Notes under the pieces: model-generated
Databases searched by the model: none
Told to the model about the DNA's origin: nothing
Seen by the model: the letters and a program-made list of their open reading frames with translations, nothing else
Assembly: GCA_025923075.1 (NCBI GenBank)
Contig: JAICGN010000031.1
Coordinates: forward strand, 1 to 39,253
Direction of reading: 5' to 3'
Source: Chitinophagaceae bacterium
GTDB lineage: Bacteria; Bacteroidota; Bacteroidia; Chitinophagales; Chitinophagaceae
Length of the DNA stretch: 39,253 nt
Translations under genes and position numbers: made by a program
In this document: piece by piece, positions 39,205 through 39,253 of the stretch
How positions within the stretch are numbered: the first letter of the stretch is position 1
How the letters are laid out: the number at the start of each line of letters is the position of its first letter

Positions 39205-39253
39205 ACCCAAGATTTAGAAAACAACGTGCCACTTTCTTCCTGCATTGTTTATG

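Noticed and set aside
1-39253. CRISPR arrays, transposases, integrases, phage genes
   Set aside because: No regularly spaced repeats and no recognisable mobile-element proteins in any of the translated frames.

Overview
The window comes from a Bacteroidota chromosome, most likely family Chitinophagaceae or a close relative. The basis is the lineage-type group 1 sigma factor N-terminus, promoters fitting TTG-N(19-22)-TAnnTTTG, type IX secretion (T9SS) C-terminal sorting domains, a TonB-dependent receptor with a carboxypeptidase-regulatory-like N-terminus, Reg_prop histidine kinase and LytTR regulator, a bacilliredoxin, DUF6266, and near absence of Shine-Dalgarno sequences. I see no plasmid, phage, transposase or CRISPR signature. 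Most of the window is ordinary chromosome with a secreted-protein-rich middle.

Layout. 1-2.9 kb: 5' end of rpoD (minus), lgt, a bacilliredoxin (brxB type) and a small heat-shock protein. 3.0-4.45 kb: an NTF2-like exported protein and two small lipoproteins. 4.5-10.7 kb: a fold-III arginine-decarboxylase-type enzyme, then the translation block thrS-infC-(two unrelated genes)-rpmI-rplT. rpmI-rplT has its own promoter and a structured leader. 10.8-12.75 kb: a tandem pair of paralogous exported proteins of unknown function, closed by a perfect 34-nt A/T palindrome. 12.8-16.4 kb: an M28 peptidase, a CarboxypepD_reg-like protein and a zinc alcohol dehydrogenase. 16.5-22.3 kb: a SnoaL-like lipoprotein, a T9SS cargo protein bracketed by two near-identical terminators, a coiled-coil protein, a CHRD/HYR T9SS protein and an unknown exported protein.

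22.4-33.5 kb: a co-oriented surface/sensing block on the minus strand. A TonB-dependent receptor is translationally coupled (stop and start share one base) to a Reg_prop/Y_Y_Y/LytS-type histidine kinase, followed by a LytTR response regulator. Then come a lipoprotein, a small exported protein and a large FN3/PPC T9SS protein. The last two share a conserved upstream block. This is the best candidate for a self-contained sense-and-uptake module.

33.8-39.2 kb: a membrane-anchored TPR-like protein diverging from hscB, tRNA-Leu(CAA) with a terminator, a frameshifted remnant resembling DUF1508/YegP, a DUF6266 protein, an AI-2E family transporter, a tandem UspA protein and a small CxxC protein.

Starts were moved to internal ATG codons where the longest frame begins with TTG or GTG and a signal peptide or family N-terminus begins at the ATG. 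All functional calls rest on reading motifs by eye; no database search was run.
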